Positions 7,065 to 15,293 of a DNA stretch of 43,785 bases are shown here, piece after piece (the stretch's first letter is position 1; each line of letters begins with the position of its first letter). The translations under genes were made by a program, and so were the position numbers. Location of the stretch: NCBI GenBank assembly GCA_934552855.1, contig CAKTEU010000016.1:1-43785 (forward strand). Direction: 5' to 3'. This DNA comes from an uncultured Eubacteriales bacterium (GTDB lineage Bacteria; Bacillota; Clostridia; Oscillospirales; Acutalibacteraceae). The notes beneath the pieces were generated by a model. That model was given only the letters and a program-made list of their open reading frames with translations. It was not told the DNA's origin and ran no database searches.

Positions 7065-8609
7065 ATGCCTAACAAGCTTGTTCTGACTTTTGATGTTGGA
7101 ACCCAAAGCACGAGGGCGATGCTCGTCAACAAAAAAGGTCAGCTTGAGGACGTTTGTCAATACAGCTATGAAACGCAGTATTTTTCAAAACAACACGGCT
7201 GGGCCGAGCAGCACCCCGATTTTTACTTTGACGCAATCTGCCGTGTTTCAAAAGAACTTTGCGAAAAAAACAAGAAAAAACTTCCCGATATAATCGCCGT
7301 AACGCTCACCGTTATTCGTGACAGCGTGCTTTGCCTTGACAAAGATAATAAGGCACTTCGGGATATTATTCTTTGGCTTGACGAAAGGCAGGCAAAAAAC
7401 GACGAACCGTTCGGCCTTTTGAAAAAGGGAATCTTCAAACTTGTTAAGATGGAGGAAACCGTTAAAAATCAGGCACGCAATTCCGTTTGCAATTGGATAA
7501 TGGAAAACGAGCCGAAAATTTGGAAAAAGACCGAAAAATATGTCATGCTTCCGACTTATCTCAACTATAAACTCACAGGCCGCCTTTGCGACAGCGCAGC
7601 AAACATGGTAGGCCACGTTCCGTTCGATTACAAAAATCGCCGCTGGATGACAAAGAACAACCTCACCCGCTGCGTTTGTGACGTTCCGGAAGAAAAGCTT
7701 TGCGAGCTTGTTCCCTCCGGAGAAGTGATTGGAACAATCGGAAAAAAGATAAGCGAACTCAGCGGTATTCCCGAAGGCTTGCCGCTGATTGCAACCGGTT
7801 CGGACAAAGGCTGCGAAACGCTTGGTCTTTCCGTTCTCAAAGACAATCAGGCGGCGGTTTCGTTCGGCACAACCGCAACGGTTCAAATGATGGTCAAAGA
7901 TTACTTTGAACCGCAGCAGTTTTTGCCCTCCTACCCTGCTGTTCCAAACGATATGTATAACCCGGAATTTCAGGTTTACAGAGGATACTGGATGGTATCG
8001 TGGTTCATTAAAGAATTTGCCGAAGAAGAACGCAAGGAGGCAAAGGAAAAAGGCTGGTCGGTTGAACATGTACTGGACTCTCACCTTGATGACGTTCCGC
8101 CGGGCTGCGACGGACTTGTTCTTCAGCCTTACTGGACTCCGGGAATTGCAAACCCGCTTGCAAAAGGCGCAATGATCGGCTTTTCCGACGTTCACACAAG
8201 GCATCACTTTTACCGTGCAATAATCGAAGGAATTGACCTTGCGCTTTTGGACGGACTCAAAATGATGGAAAAACGCTCCGGAAAAAAGATTGCCGAAATC
8301 TTTGTTGGCGGCGGCGGTTCAAAAAGCCCCGCAATCTGTCAAATTCTTTCTGACGTTACAGGACTTCCCGTCAAGTGTATTCAAACCCACGAAGCCTGCG
8401 GACTCGGTTCTTCAATGGTTGCTTTTGTTGCAAAGGGCGAATTTAAAAGCTATGAGGAAGCAACGGAAAACATGGTTCAAATAAGAAAAACGTTTGAGCC
8501 GAACATGAAAAACCACGAGCTTTATCTCAAAATTTATAAAAACGTATATTCAAGAATGTATCCGAAACTTGAGCCAATCTACAAACGGCTGAGAAAAATA
8601 TATAAATAA
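7065..8609 (+). CDS. FGGY-family carbohydrate kinase (glycerol/polyol kinase-like)
   Basis: 514 aa, the length of glycerol and xylulose kinases. The N-terminal ATPase fold opens with LTFDVGTQSTRAMLVN (phosphate-1 loop, 6-21). HGWAEQHP and ILWLDERQ follow. GSDKGCETLG and VSFGTTATVQ mark the second half, and the adenosine-binding loop is FVGGGGSKSPAICQ. An SD AAGGAG is duplicated upstream. The family phosphorylates glycerol, xylulose, ribulose or related polyols with ATP. In this operon glycerol, or a C3/C4 polyol feeding the GlpA-like dehydrogenase, is the most economical substrate, but sequence alone does not decide it. Confidence 0.82.
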   Translation: MPNKLVLTFDVGTQSTRAMLVNKKGQLEDVCQYSYETQYFSKQHGWAEQHPDFYFDAICRVSKELCEKNKKKLPDIIAVTLTVIRDSVLCLDKDNKALRDIILWLDERQAKNDEPFGLLKKGIFKLVKMEETVKNQARNSVCNWIMENEPKIWKKTEKYVMLPTYLNYKLTGRLCDSAANMVGHVPFDYKNRRWMTKNNLTRCVCDVPEEKLCELVPSGEVIGTIGKKISELSGIPEGLPLIATGSDKGCETLGLSVLKDNQAAVSFGTTATVQMMVKDYFEPQQFLPSYPAVPNDMYNPEFQVYRGYWMVSWFIKEFAEEERKEAKEKGWSVEHVLDSHLDDVPPGCDGLVLQPYWTPGIANPLAKGAMIGFSDVHTRHHFYRAIIEGIDLALLDGLKMMEKRSGKKIAEIFVGGGGSKSPAICQILSDVTGLPVKCIQTHEACGLGSSMVAFVAKGEFKSYEEATENMVQIRKTFEPNMKNHELYLKIYKNVYSRMYPKLEPIYKRLRKIYK

Positions 8610-8637
8610 TCAAAACTCAATATAAGGAGACGATGAT

Positions 8638-10380
8638 ATGAGCACAAAACCGTATAAAGGATTTGAACCGAAATGGGTTAAGGAAGCTGCACCGAAGGAC
8701 AGCTATCGTTCAATTTTCCGTTGGGGCGATCCCGACTTTGTTAAATATCCGAAGGAAAGTCTTTACAAAATGATGAAAGACAAATTCATCATGACCGACG
8801 ATGATTTCAAAGAATATCCCGTTGACATCGGCTGGGAAACCGTTCAGCTCACCCAAAAAAGCAACATGGACGAAAAACACCTCAAGTTTTTCCGTGAAGT
8901 TGTCGGCGATGCATATGTTTCAACCGCAGATTACAACCGCCTTGCCGTTGCATACGGAAAAACCGCATATGACCTTCTTCGCCTTCGTGAAAGAAAGATT
9001 GATTCGCTTCCCGATGTTGTAATTTATCCCGACACAACCGAACAGGTTGAAAAAATTGTTGCATACTGCACCGAAAATGACATTCCCCTTTATGTTTACG
9101 GCGGCGGCTCAACGGTAACAAGGGGCGTTGAACCGATCAAGGGCGGCGTTTCGCTTGATATGAGAATGCGTTTCAACAAGGTTATCCGCTTCAACGAAGT
9201 TGACCAAACCATCACCGTTCAAGCAGGTATGTCAGGACCGAAGCTTGAAGAAACCCTCAACAATGCGGTTGAAAACTTCGGCGCAAAAAGGGCATATACC
9301 TGCGGCCATTTCCCGCAGTCGTTTGAATATTCAAGCGTCGGCGGCTGGACCGTAACAAGGGGCGCAGGACAAAACAGCACATATTACGGCTGCATCACCG
9401 ACATTGTCCTTTCGCAAAAATACGCAACTCCCATCGGCAACTTCCAAACCAGCCACTATTCCCGTGAAGCAACCGGTCCGAACCTCAATCAAATCATGAT
9501 GGGTTCCGAAGGCACTTTCGGCGTACTCACCGAAGTTACGCTTCGCATTTTCAGATATATGCCCGAAAACAGAAAGCGTTTTTCATACATCTTCAAGGAT
9601 TGGAAAACCGCAATGGACGCAGGAAGAGAAATGATGCAGTGCGAATGCGGCTTCTCCTCCGTTTTCCGCCTTTCCGACCCGGAAGAAACCAACCTCATGC
9701 TTCGCCTTTACAACGTTGATGAAACTCCGCTTTGGAAGCTTCTTGACGTGACCGGCTTCAAGGATATGGAGCGTTGCCTCTTCCTCGGCTTCACCGACGG
9801 CGAAAAGGGCTATTCGGCAAACGTTGCAAAGAACATCAGAAGAATCGCAAAAAAATACGGCGCAATGAGCCTTACCTCCTTCGTTTGCAAAAGCTGGGAA
9901 AAGGGACGCTTCAACGACCCGTATCTCCGTGACACGCTCATGGACTTCGGCGTAACAACCGATACCCTTGAATGCACCGTCAACTGGTCAAACATGGCTC
10001 AGGTTCATGCCGACGTTCGCAAAGTCTGCAAGGCTCTTCCGAACACAATCGTAACGACTCATATGTCTCACTGCTATCCGCAGGGCGCAAACCTTTACTT
10101 CATCTTCCTGACAAAAATGTCGTCATCCGAGGAATTTAAGGCATACCACACGAGCATTCTTGACGCAATTCAAAAGTCCGGCGCAGCAATCAGCCACCAC
10201 CACGGCATAGGAAAAATGTTTGCTCCGTGGCTTGAGGGCAGCCTTGGAAGAACCGAATACGGTGTATTTAAAGCACTCAAAAATTACTTTGACCCGAAGT
10301 ATAACATGAATCCGGGCGGAACAATCGGCCTTGACCTCAAGGAAGAGGACAAGCGTTTTATGCGTGACGATATCAAATAA
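8638..10380 (+). CDS. FAD-binding oxidoreductase homologous to alkyldihydroxyacetonephosphate synthase (AGPS)
   Basis: 580 aa; SD AAGGAGA. VAO/PCMH-type FAD domain at about 120-310: LPDVVIYPDTTEQVEKIVAY, the YGGGSTVTRG pyrophosphate loop, GHFPQSFEYSSVGGW, and MMGSEGTFGVLTEV. The C-terminal FAD-oxidase cap ends with SHHHGIGK (HHH at 520-522) and NYFDPKYNMNPGG, which match the His-rich active-site loop and C-terminus of AGPS, the enzyme that swaps the acyl chain of acyl-DHAP for a fatty alcohol. It is the last gene of the operon and is followed by a terminator. Ether-lipid synthesis is a possibility. A redox role on a hydroxy acid is the alternative, since the fold is shared with GlcD-type oxidases. 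Confidence 0.78.
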   Translation: MSTKPYKGFEPKWVKEAAPKDSYRSIFRWGDPDFVKYPKESLYKMMKDKFIMTDDDFKEYPVDIGWETVQLTQKSNMDEKHLKFFREVVGDAYVSTADYNRLAVAYGKTAYDLLRLRERKIDSLPDVVIYPDTTEQVEKIVAYCTENDIPLYVYGGGSTVTRGVEPIKGGVSLDMRMRFNKVIRFNEVDQTITVQAGMSGPKLEETLNNAVENFGAKRAYTCGHFPQSFEYSSVGGWTVTRGAGQNSTYYGCITDIVLSQKYATPIGNFQTSHYSREATGPNLNQIMMGSEGTFGVLTEVTLRIFRYMPENRKRFSYIFKDWKTAMDAGREMMQCECGFSSVFRLSDPEETNLMLRLYNVDETPLWKLLDVTGFKDMERCLFLGFTDGEKGYSANVAKNIRRIAKKYGAMSLTSFVCKSWEKGRFNDPYLRDTLMDFGVTTDTLECTVNWSNMAQVHADVRKVCKALPNTIVTTHMSHCYPQGANLYFIFLTKMSSSEEFKAYHTSILDAIQKSGAAISHHHGIGKMFAPWLEGSLGRTEYGVFKALKNYFDPKYNMNPGGTIGLDLKEEDKRFMRDDIK

Positions 10381-10392
10381 AGCCACTTTAAA

Positions 10393-10425
10393 AGTTGCCG
10401 CAGTTTAATTTGCGGCAGCTTTTTT
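10393..10425 (+). terminator. Terminator of the glp-like operon
   Basis: Stem 10393-10402 with 10411-10420 (10 bp, one G-U), 8-nt loop, followed by a T-run to 10425. Its 3' half (10409-10427, tttgcggcagcttttttct) recurs exactly at 12123-12141. Confidence 0.88.
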
Positions 10426-10480
10426 CTGTCAGAAAAAGCGAAAAAATGCGACTTAATTTATGAAAGGAGGAAAACCAAAG

Positions 10481-11032
10481 ATGAATGACACAGAGATTAC
10501 TGCGCTGTTATTTTCAAACGACCCAAAAGGACTTGAAAAGCTTTCAAAAAAATATGAACGTCTGATCTTTACGATTGCCGACAATGTTCTTTCAAACCGG
10601 GAGGATGCGGAAGAATGTGTGAACGATACATACCTTGCGGTCAAAAGCCGAATACCGCCGCAAAAGCCCACCTCGCTTTGCGCCTTTGTTTGCCGAATTG
10701 CACGGAACATTTCGCTTTCAAAAAGGCGAAAAATGACGGCGGCAAAACGTTCGGCAAAAACCGTTCCGCTTTCTGAACTTGAAGGCATTCTTTGCGGCGA
10801 ACCGCTTGAAAACGCAGTTTCCGCAAAGCGGCTCGGAACCCTCCTTGACGAATTTCTTTCAAAAACCGATGAGGAAAGTGCGGCGATTTTTGTTCGCAGA
10901 TACTGGTTTTCCTCTTCGGTGAAAGACATTTCAAAGGACTTTGGAATAAGTGAGGACACCGTTTATCAAAAGCTTTCAAGAACACGAAAAAAGCTTAAGG
11001 CTTATCTTGAAGAAAGAGGTGTTAACGTATGA
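10481..11032 (+). CDS. ECF-type RNA polymerase sigma factor
   Basis: 183 aa from the ATG at 10481, placed 10 nt after a strong AAAGGAGG (10463-10470). The ATG at 10460 lies at the SD itself and is rejected. Region 2 (about 15-85) includes DAEECVNDTYLAV and the RIARNISLSKRRK segment. Region 4 (about 120-180) has YWFSSSVKDISKDFGISEDTVYQKLSRTRKKL, a helix-turn-helix for the -35 element. There is no region 1.1 or 3, as expected of ECF factors. It overlaps the downstream membrane protein by 4 nt (ATGA), the usual arrangement for a sigma/anti-sigma pair. Target genes are unknown. Confidence 0.9.
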   Translation: MNDTEITALLFSNDPKGLEKLSKKYERLIFTIADNVLSNREDAEECVNDTYLAVKSRIPPQKPTSLCAFVCRIARNISLSKRRKMTAAKRSAKTVPLSELEGILCGEPLENAVSAKRLGTLLDEFLSKTDEESAAIFVRRYWFSSSVKDISKDFGISEDTVYQKLSRTRKKLKAYLEERGVNV

Positions 11033-12069
11033 GCGAAGAATATTTTGAAAAAGTCCTTGATGAAATTTCGGACGATAAAATTCAAAAAGCCGTGGCTTAT
11101 TCAAAGAATAAACGCAGTTTCCATTTTAAGCTTGCCGCCGCAATTGCCGCAAGCCTGGTCATTGTTGCCGCAGGAACGTTTGCCGTTTTGAAAACGAACC
11201 ACGTTGGAAAAAACGACGTAACAAATCCGCCTGCCATTTGCGAAACTTCACGTTCTTTATATACCGAATACGACGAAAGTGAATGGAAAAAAATCCCGGG
11301 AAACGAAAGATATGATATTGTTACGCTTAAGAACGAAAATATGTACTCTTCAATGTATATTGAAAAAGAAGACATCAAAAAAGGCGACCTTGTTTTTCTT
11401 GATACCGCCGAAGCTGAAGGAGAAAACGGCAACACTACAAAAACTCAAACGGTTGAGGTTTACTCTGTCAAAAACTTTTCGCCCGACCTTGTTGTTGCGG
11501 TAAAATTCAAAAATAGCGACAAATACTTTTTATACCTGAATGAATTTTATAAATCCGACACGCTCGGAACCTTTCTTTCCGATTCCGACTTTGAAAACGC
11601 TGCAATCTGCAATAACGTTTCGTTTGTTTATGAAAAAAACTGTTTCTATGAGTTTTCTTCAAAAGACGAAAGAAAAATAGCAGACGATGTTTTTTCTGTA
11701 TTCCTTGACCTTTTAAAAAATAACAAAGAAAAAAAGTCGGAACTTTTAATTGAAAATTCTGCCGAAAAAACGTTTAACATTTTCTTTCATATAGGCGGCT
11801 GCGATGATTTTTGGATAACGGTTTATTCCGACGGTTACATTGAATTTAAAAGCGACTATTCAACAGAAAGGCTCATCTTTAAGTTCACCGAAAACGACAT
11901 AAAACCGCTTTTTGAAATTATTGAAAAGAACTCGGTAAGAACCGAAAATCCGGAAGAAACAGCAAGCGAACCTTCGTATAATCCCGATTCGGACTTCCCG
12001 GTTATGACAACCGCCGGATACTCCGAAAGCAAACAGCCGACCGCCCCGCCGGAAAACCTTGTCGGCTGA
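11029..12069 (+). CDS. Putative membrane-anchored anti-sigma factor
   Basis: 346 aa. N-terminal about 31 residues are cytosolic, with ISDDKIQKAVAY, resembling the helix found at the start of ECF-partner proteins in Clostridia. One membrane segment follows at about 32-54 (FHFKLAAAIAASLVIVAAGT). The rest should lie outside the cell, a Phe/Asp/Lys-rich sensor region with no recognised domain, ending in a Ser/Pro/Thr-rich tail from about 305. Start overlaps the sigma gene by 4 nt. The role is inferred from topology and linkage; no zinc-binding HxxxCxxC anti-sigma motif is visible. Confidence 0.65.
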   Translation: MSEEYFEKVLDEISDDKIQKAVAYSKNKRSFHFKLAAAIAASLVIVAAGTFAVLKTNHVGKNDVTNPPAICETSRSLYTEYDESEWKKIPGNERYDIVTLKNENMYSSMYIEKEDIKKGDLVFLDTAEAEGENGNTTKTQTVEVYSVKNFSPDLVVAVKFKNSDKYFLYLNEFYKSDTLGTFLSDSDFENAAICNNVSFVYEKNCFYEFSSKDERKIADDVFSVFLDLLKNNKEKKSELLIENSAEKTFNIFFHIGGCDDFWITVYSDGYIEFKSDYSTERLIFKFTENDIKPLFEIIEKNSVRTENPEETASEPSYNPDSDFPVMTTAGYSESKQPTAPPENLVG

Positions 12070-12086
12070 AACAAAAGCATATTCAT

Positions 12087-12123
12087 GGGACTGTCTGCGC
12101 CAAATGAGACAGTCCCTATTTTT
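12087..12123 (+). terminator. Terminator of the sigma/anti-sigma operon
   Basis: Perfect 10-bp stem GGGACTGTCT (12087-12096) with AGACAGTCCC (12107-12116), 10-nt loop, then TATTTTTTT. Confidence 0.88.
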
Positions 12124-12141
12124 TTGCGGCAGCTTTTTTCT
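12123..12141. repeat. 19-bp direct repeat, second copy (first copy 10409-10427)
   Basis: The sequence tttgcggcagcttttttct here is identical to the 3' arm plus T-run of the terminator at 10393-10425, but it lacks a matching 5' arm. The two copies flank the sigma/anti-sigma genes. Confidence 0.7.
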
Positions 12142-12153
12142 TAATTCGCCGTC

Positions 12154-12182
12154 TTGAAATTTTTCCCTTCAAATGCTATAAT
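12154..12182 (+). promoter_or_regulatory. Promoter of the ABC transporter gene
   Basis: -35 TTGAAA (12154-12159), 17-bp spacer, extended -10 TGC-TATAAT (TATAAT 12177-12182). About 26 nt of leader precede the start codon at 12215. Confidence 0.85.
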
Positions 12183-12214
12183 CAGCGGTGTAATATTTTA
12201 AGAAGGTGTTCAAA

Positions 12215-13969
12215 ATGAACGAAAAAAGCGGAATGATAAAAAAGTGGTTTTTGCCGTACTTCAAAAAACACCGCAAAACCCTTTGCCTTGACCTTCTCTG
12301 TGCACTTTTCACAACCGGCTGCGAGCTTGTTTTGCCGATGATTGTCAGAGAAATTACAAAAATTGCAACGAACGATATTTCAAAACTCACCGTAACGGTA
12401 ATTTTGCAGATGGCGCTGCTTTTTGCCGTGCTTAAAATTATTGATATGCTTGCAGGCTATTACATGAGCTATGTCGGCCACTGCATGGGCGTTTCAATTG
12501 AAAAGGATATGCGTGAGGATATGTTCGCTCACCTTCTTCGTGTTCCGTTCAGTTATTACGACACAACCAAAATCGGTCAGCTTATGTCAAGAATCACAAC
12601 CGATATGTTTGAGGTTGCGGAATTTTCTCATCACTGCCCGGAGGAATTTTTTATCGCCGGAGTCAAAATCACCGCTTCGTTTGTCATCCTCGCTTCAATC
12701 AATCTTCCGCTTGCGGCGTGCGCTTTTGTTGTTTTGCCGTTTATGTTCCTCGGAACAAGATACTTCAGAAAGAAAATGCGTGAAGCGTTCAGAAAAAGGC
12801 GTGAAATTGCCGGCGAAGTCAACGCTCAAACCGAAAATTCTCTGCTCGGAATCCGTGTTGTCAAATCCTTTTCCGGCGAGGAAGTCGAAAGCAAAAAATT
12901 TAAAAAAGAGAGCACCTCTCTTTCCCTTGTTCAAAAGGATTCTTATCGCTATATGGCTCGTCTCAATGCCGCAGTCAGGTTTTTTGACGGACTTATGTAT
13001 ATCGTCCTCATCGTCATGGGTGGACTTTTCATCATGAAAAGAAAAATCACAACCGCCGATTACACCGCTTATCTTCTTTATGTTGCAATGCTCATTGCCG
13101 CAGTCAAGCGCATTGTTGAATTCACCGAACAATTTGAAAAGGGCGTTACAGGCATTGAACGCTTTGCTTCGGTTATGGAAGTTGAAAGCGAAGGATATGA
13201 AAAAATCGGCAAAGCACAAACCGAAGAAGATCTTTCATCGGTCAAAGGCGAAATTGAATTTAAAAACGTTTCTTTCAGCTATGACAAGGAAAAAGGAGAT
13301 GTTCTTGAGCACATCAATCTTTCGGTCAAAAAGGGAGAGAACATTGCAATTGTCGGACCTTCCGGAAGCGGAAAAACAACAATGTGCAGTCTTCTTCCCC
13401 GTTTTTATGACGTTAAGGAGGGCGAAATTCTTCTTGACGGAAAAGATATCAAAGATTACAGCCTTCAAACGCTGCGAAGTGCAATCGGCGTTGTTGAACA
13501 GGAAGTCTATCTTTTTTCCGGTTCGGTTATGGACAACATTCTTTACGGCAACCCGAACGCAACGAAAGAACAGGTCATTGCCGCCGCAAAAAGCGCAGGT
13601 GCACATGATTTTATAAGCAAACTTCCGAACGGATATGACACCTTCGTGGGCGAACGGGGAACAATGCTTTCAAGCGGACAAAAGCAGCGAATCTGCATTG
13701 CCCGTGTATTCGTCAAAGACCCGCCTATCCTTGTTCTTGATGAAGCGACCAGTGCGCTCGACAACGAAAGCGAACAGCTCGTCAAAAAGTCGCTTTCCGT
13801 TCTTGCAAAGGGAAGAACAACGTTCACAATTGCTCACCGCCTTTCAACGGTTGAAAACGCTTCAAGAATTTTCGTTCTCACCGAAAAAGGAATTGAAGAA
13901 GAGGGTACTCACAAGGAGCTTCTTGAAAAGGGCGGAATTTATGCAAAACTTTATAACAGCCAGTTCTGA
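12215..13969 (+). CDS. ABC transporter, fused permease and ATP-binding protein (MdlB/MsbA type)
   Basis: 584 aa from the ATG at 12215, 6 nt after AGAAGGTG; an in-frame GTG at 12206 lies inside the SD and is rejected. Residues 1-310 form the exporter-type transmembrane domain, with about six helices and the SYYDTTKIGQLMSRITTD coupling region. The nucleotide-binding domain from about 340 has Walker A GPSGSGKTT, signature LSSGQKQR, Walker B ILVLDEATS and the H-loop IAHRLST. Half-transporters dimerise. Here there is no second ABC gene, so a homodimer is likely. Substrate unknown; such exporters move lipids, peptides or drugs outward. Followed after 17 nt by a CNNM-type gene. Confidence 0.9.
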   Translation: MNEKSGMIKKWFLPYFKKHRKTLCLDLLCALFTTGCELVLPMIVREITKIATNDISKLTVTVILQMALLFAVLKIIDMLAGYYMSYVGHCMGVSIEKDMREDMFAHLLRVPFSYYDTTKIGQLMSRITTDMFEVAEFSHHCPEEFFIAGVKITASFVILASINLPLAACAFVVLPFMFLGTRYFRKKMREAFRKRREIAGEVNAQTENSLLGIRVVKSFSGEEVESKKFKKESTSLSLVQKDSYRYMARLNAAVRFFDGLMYIVLIVMGGLFIMKRKITTADYTAYLLYVAMLIAAVKRIVEFTEQFEKGVTGIERFASVMEVESEGYEKIGKAQTEEDLSSVKGEIEFKNVSFSYDKEKGDVLEHINLSVKKGENIAIVGPSGSGKTTMCSLLPRFYDVKEGEILLDGKDIKDYSLQTLRSAIGVVEQEVYLFSGSVMDNILYGNPNATKEQVIAAAKSAGAHDFISKLPNGYDTFVGERGTMLSSGQKQRICIARVFVKDPPILVLDEATSALDNESEQLVKKSLSVLAKGRTTFTIAHRLSTVENASRIFVLTEKGIEEEGTHKELLEKGGIYAKLYNSQF

Positions 13970-13986
13970 CTGAAAGGAAAATAAAA

Positions 13987-15234
13987 ATGCTGATTAAAAT
14001 TATTTTGATGCTCTTGTGCATCGTTCTTTCGGCTTACTTTTCGGCAACAGAAACAGCGTTTTCCTCGCTGAACAAAACAAGGCTCAAAGCACGTGCCGAT
14101 AAGGGCGACAAAAAAGCCGCAGCCGCACTCAAAACCGCAGAAAATTATGACAAGCTGCTTTCAACAATTCTTATCGGAAACAACATTGTTAACATCGCCC
14201 TTGCTTCAATGGGCACGGTTTTGTTTGTTGATTTGCTCGGAAACAGCGGCGCAACCGTTTCAACAATCGTTATCACCGTTGTTGTTCTCATCTTCGGCGA
14301 AATTACGCCCAAAAGCATTGCAAAGGATTATCCGGAGCAATTTGCGGCTTTTTCAACGCCGATTATAAAAGCGTTCATAACCGTGCTCACTCCGCTGAAC
14401 TTTGTTTTTTCCGCTTGGAAAAAGCTTGTTTCAAAGCTTTTCAAGTCTGACAAAAAAAGCAAAATGTCTCAGGAAGAGCTTCTTCTCCTTCTCGGTGAAG
14501 GTGAACAGGAGGGTGCGCTCGACAAAGACGATATGGAATACATCAAAAATGTTTTCAAGCTTGACAGTCTCACAGCCGAAAGCGTTATGACCCCTCGCAA
14601 AAACATTGTTTGCGTTTCGCTTGAAAACAGCGACAAAGAGATTATGAATATAATCAAAAATGAGGGCTACTCAAGAATGCCCGTTGTTAAAGACAGCATT
14701 GACAAAGTTGTCGGTATTCTTCATGCAAGAGATTATCTCATTGCAAGAAAAAATCCCGGTTTTGACGTGAAGATGATTTTGCACAAGCCCTCATTCATTC
14801 CGGAAACAGTTGACCTTGACACTCTTTTCAAAAATATGCAGCGCAAGCATACCCACATGGTAATCACCGTAAACGAATACGGCGAAACGTCCGGAATTGT
14901 TACCATGGAGGACATCATTGAAGAACTTGTCGGCGAAATCTGGGACGAAAGGGACGAAGAAATTCACGAATTTCAGCCGATTGGAAACGGCGCATTCAAA
15001 GTTTTGACAAGCGTTTCCGTTGAGGATTTCAAAGAATTCTTTAAGCTGAAAGATAAGATTGAAACCGAAAGTGCAACCGTCAACGGCTGGCTCATTGAGC
15101 AAAGCGAAAAAATTCCGAAAAAAGGCGATGTTTTTCATTATAACGGCCTTTTGATAACCGTTACCTCCGCCGACAATTTCAAAACGAATGAAATTAAGGT
15201 TCAAGCCGAACCAAAAGAAGAAAAACCGGAATAA
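13987..15234 (+). CDS. CNNM/HlyC-CorC family membrane protein with CBS domains
   Basis: 415 aa; SD AAAGGAAA. The N-terminal DUF21/CNNM membrane domain (1-160) has SAYFSATETAFSSLNKTRLKARA and LIGNNIVNIALASMGT, including the ETAFSS and GNN motifs that form the ion site in this family. A CBS pair follows (about 195-315: VMTPRKNIVCV, YSRMPVVKDSIDKVVGIL, THMVITVNEYGETSGIVTME). The C-terminal CorC_HlyC domain is at about 330-405. Members are Mg2+ exporters or Na+/Mg2+ antiporters; the old name hemolysin is misleading. It shares an operon with the ABC exporter and ends at a terminator. Confidence 0.9.
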   Translation: MLIKIILMLLCIVLSAYFSATETAFSSLNKTRLKARADKGDKKAAAALKTAENYDKLLSTILIGNNIVNIALASMGTVLFVDLLGNSGATVSTIVITVVVLIFGEITPKSIAKDYPEQFAAFSTPIIKAFITVLTPLNFVFSAWKKLVSKLFKSDKKSKMSQEELLLLLGEGEQEGALDKDDMEYIKNVFKLDSLTAESVMTPRKNIVCVSLENSDKEIMNIIKNEGYSRMPVVKDSIDKVVGILHARDYLIARKNPGFDVKMILHKPSFIPETVDLDTLFKNMQRKHTHMVITVNEYGETSGIVTMEDIIEELVGEIWDERDEEIHEFQPIGNGAFKVLTSVSVEDFKEFFKLKDKIETESATVNGWLIEQSEKIPKKGDVFHYNGLLITVTSADNFKTNEIKVQAEPKEEKPE

Positions 15235-15237
15235 ATC

Positions 15238-15278
15238 AAAAACTGCGGCGAAACCGAATCGTTTCACCGCAGTTTTTT
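15238..15278. terminator. Bidirectional terminator between the CNNM gene and the cation ATPase
   Basis: Stem of about 17 bp, 15238-15254 with 15261-15277, one C/A mismatch, 6-nt loop, T-run on the plus strand and A-run before it for the minus strand. It serves two convergent genes. Confidence 0.87.
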
Positions 15279-15293
15279 ATGGAAAAAAATATT

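Noticed and set aside
7248..8207. 319-codon open frame antisense to the FGGY kinase gene
   Set aside because: Composition is Phe/Asn/Val/Cys-rich as expected of a shadow frame, and there is no SD. The same applies to long antisense frames at 24520-25464 and 30146-31039.
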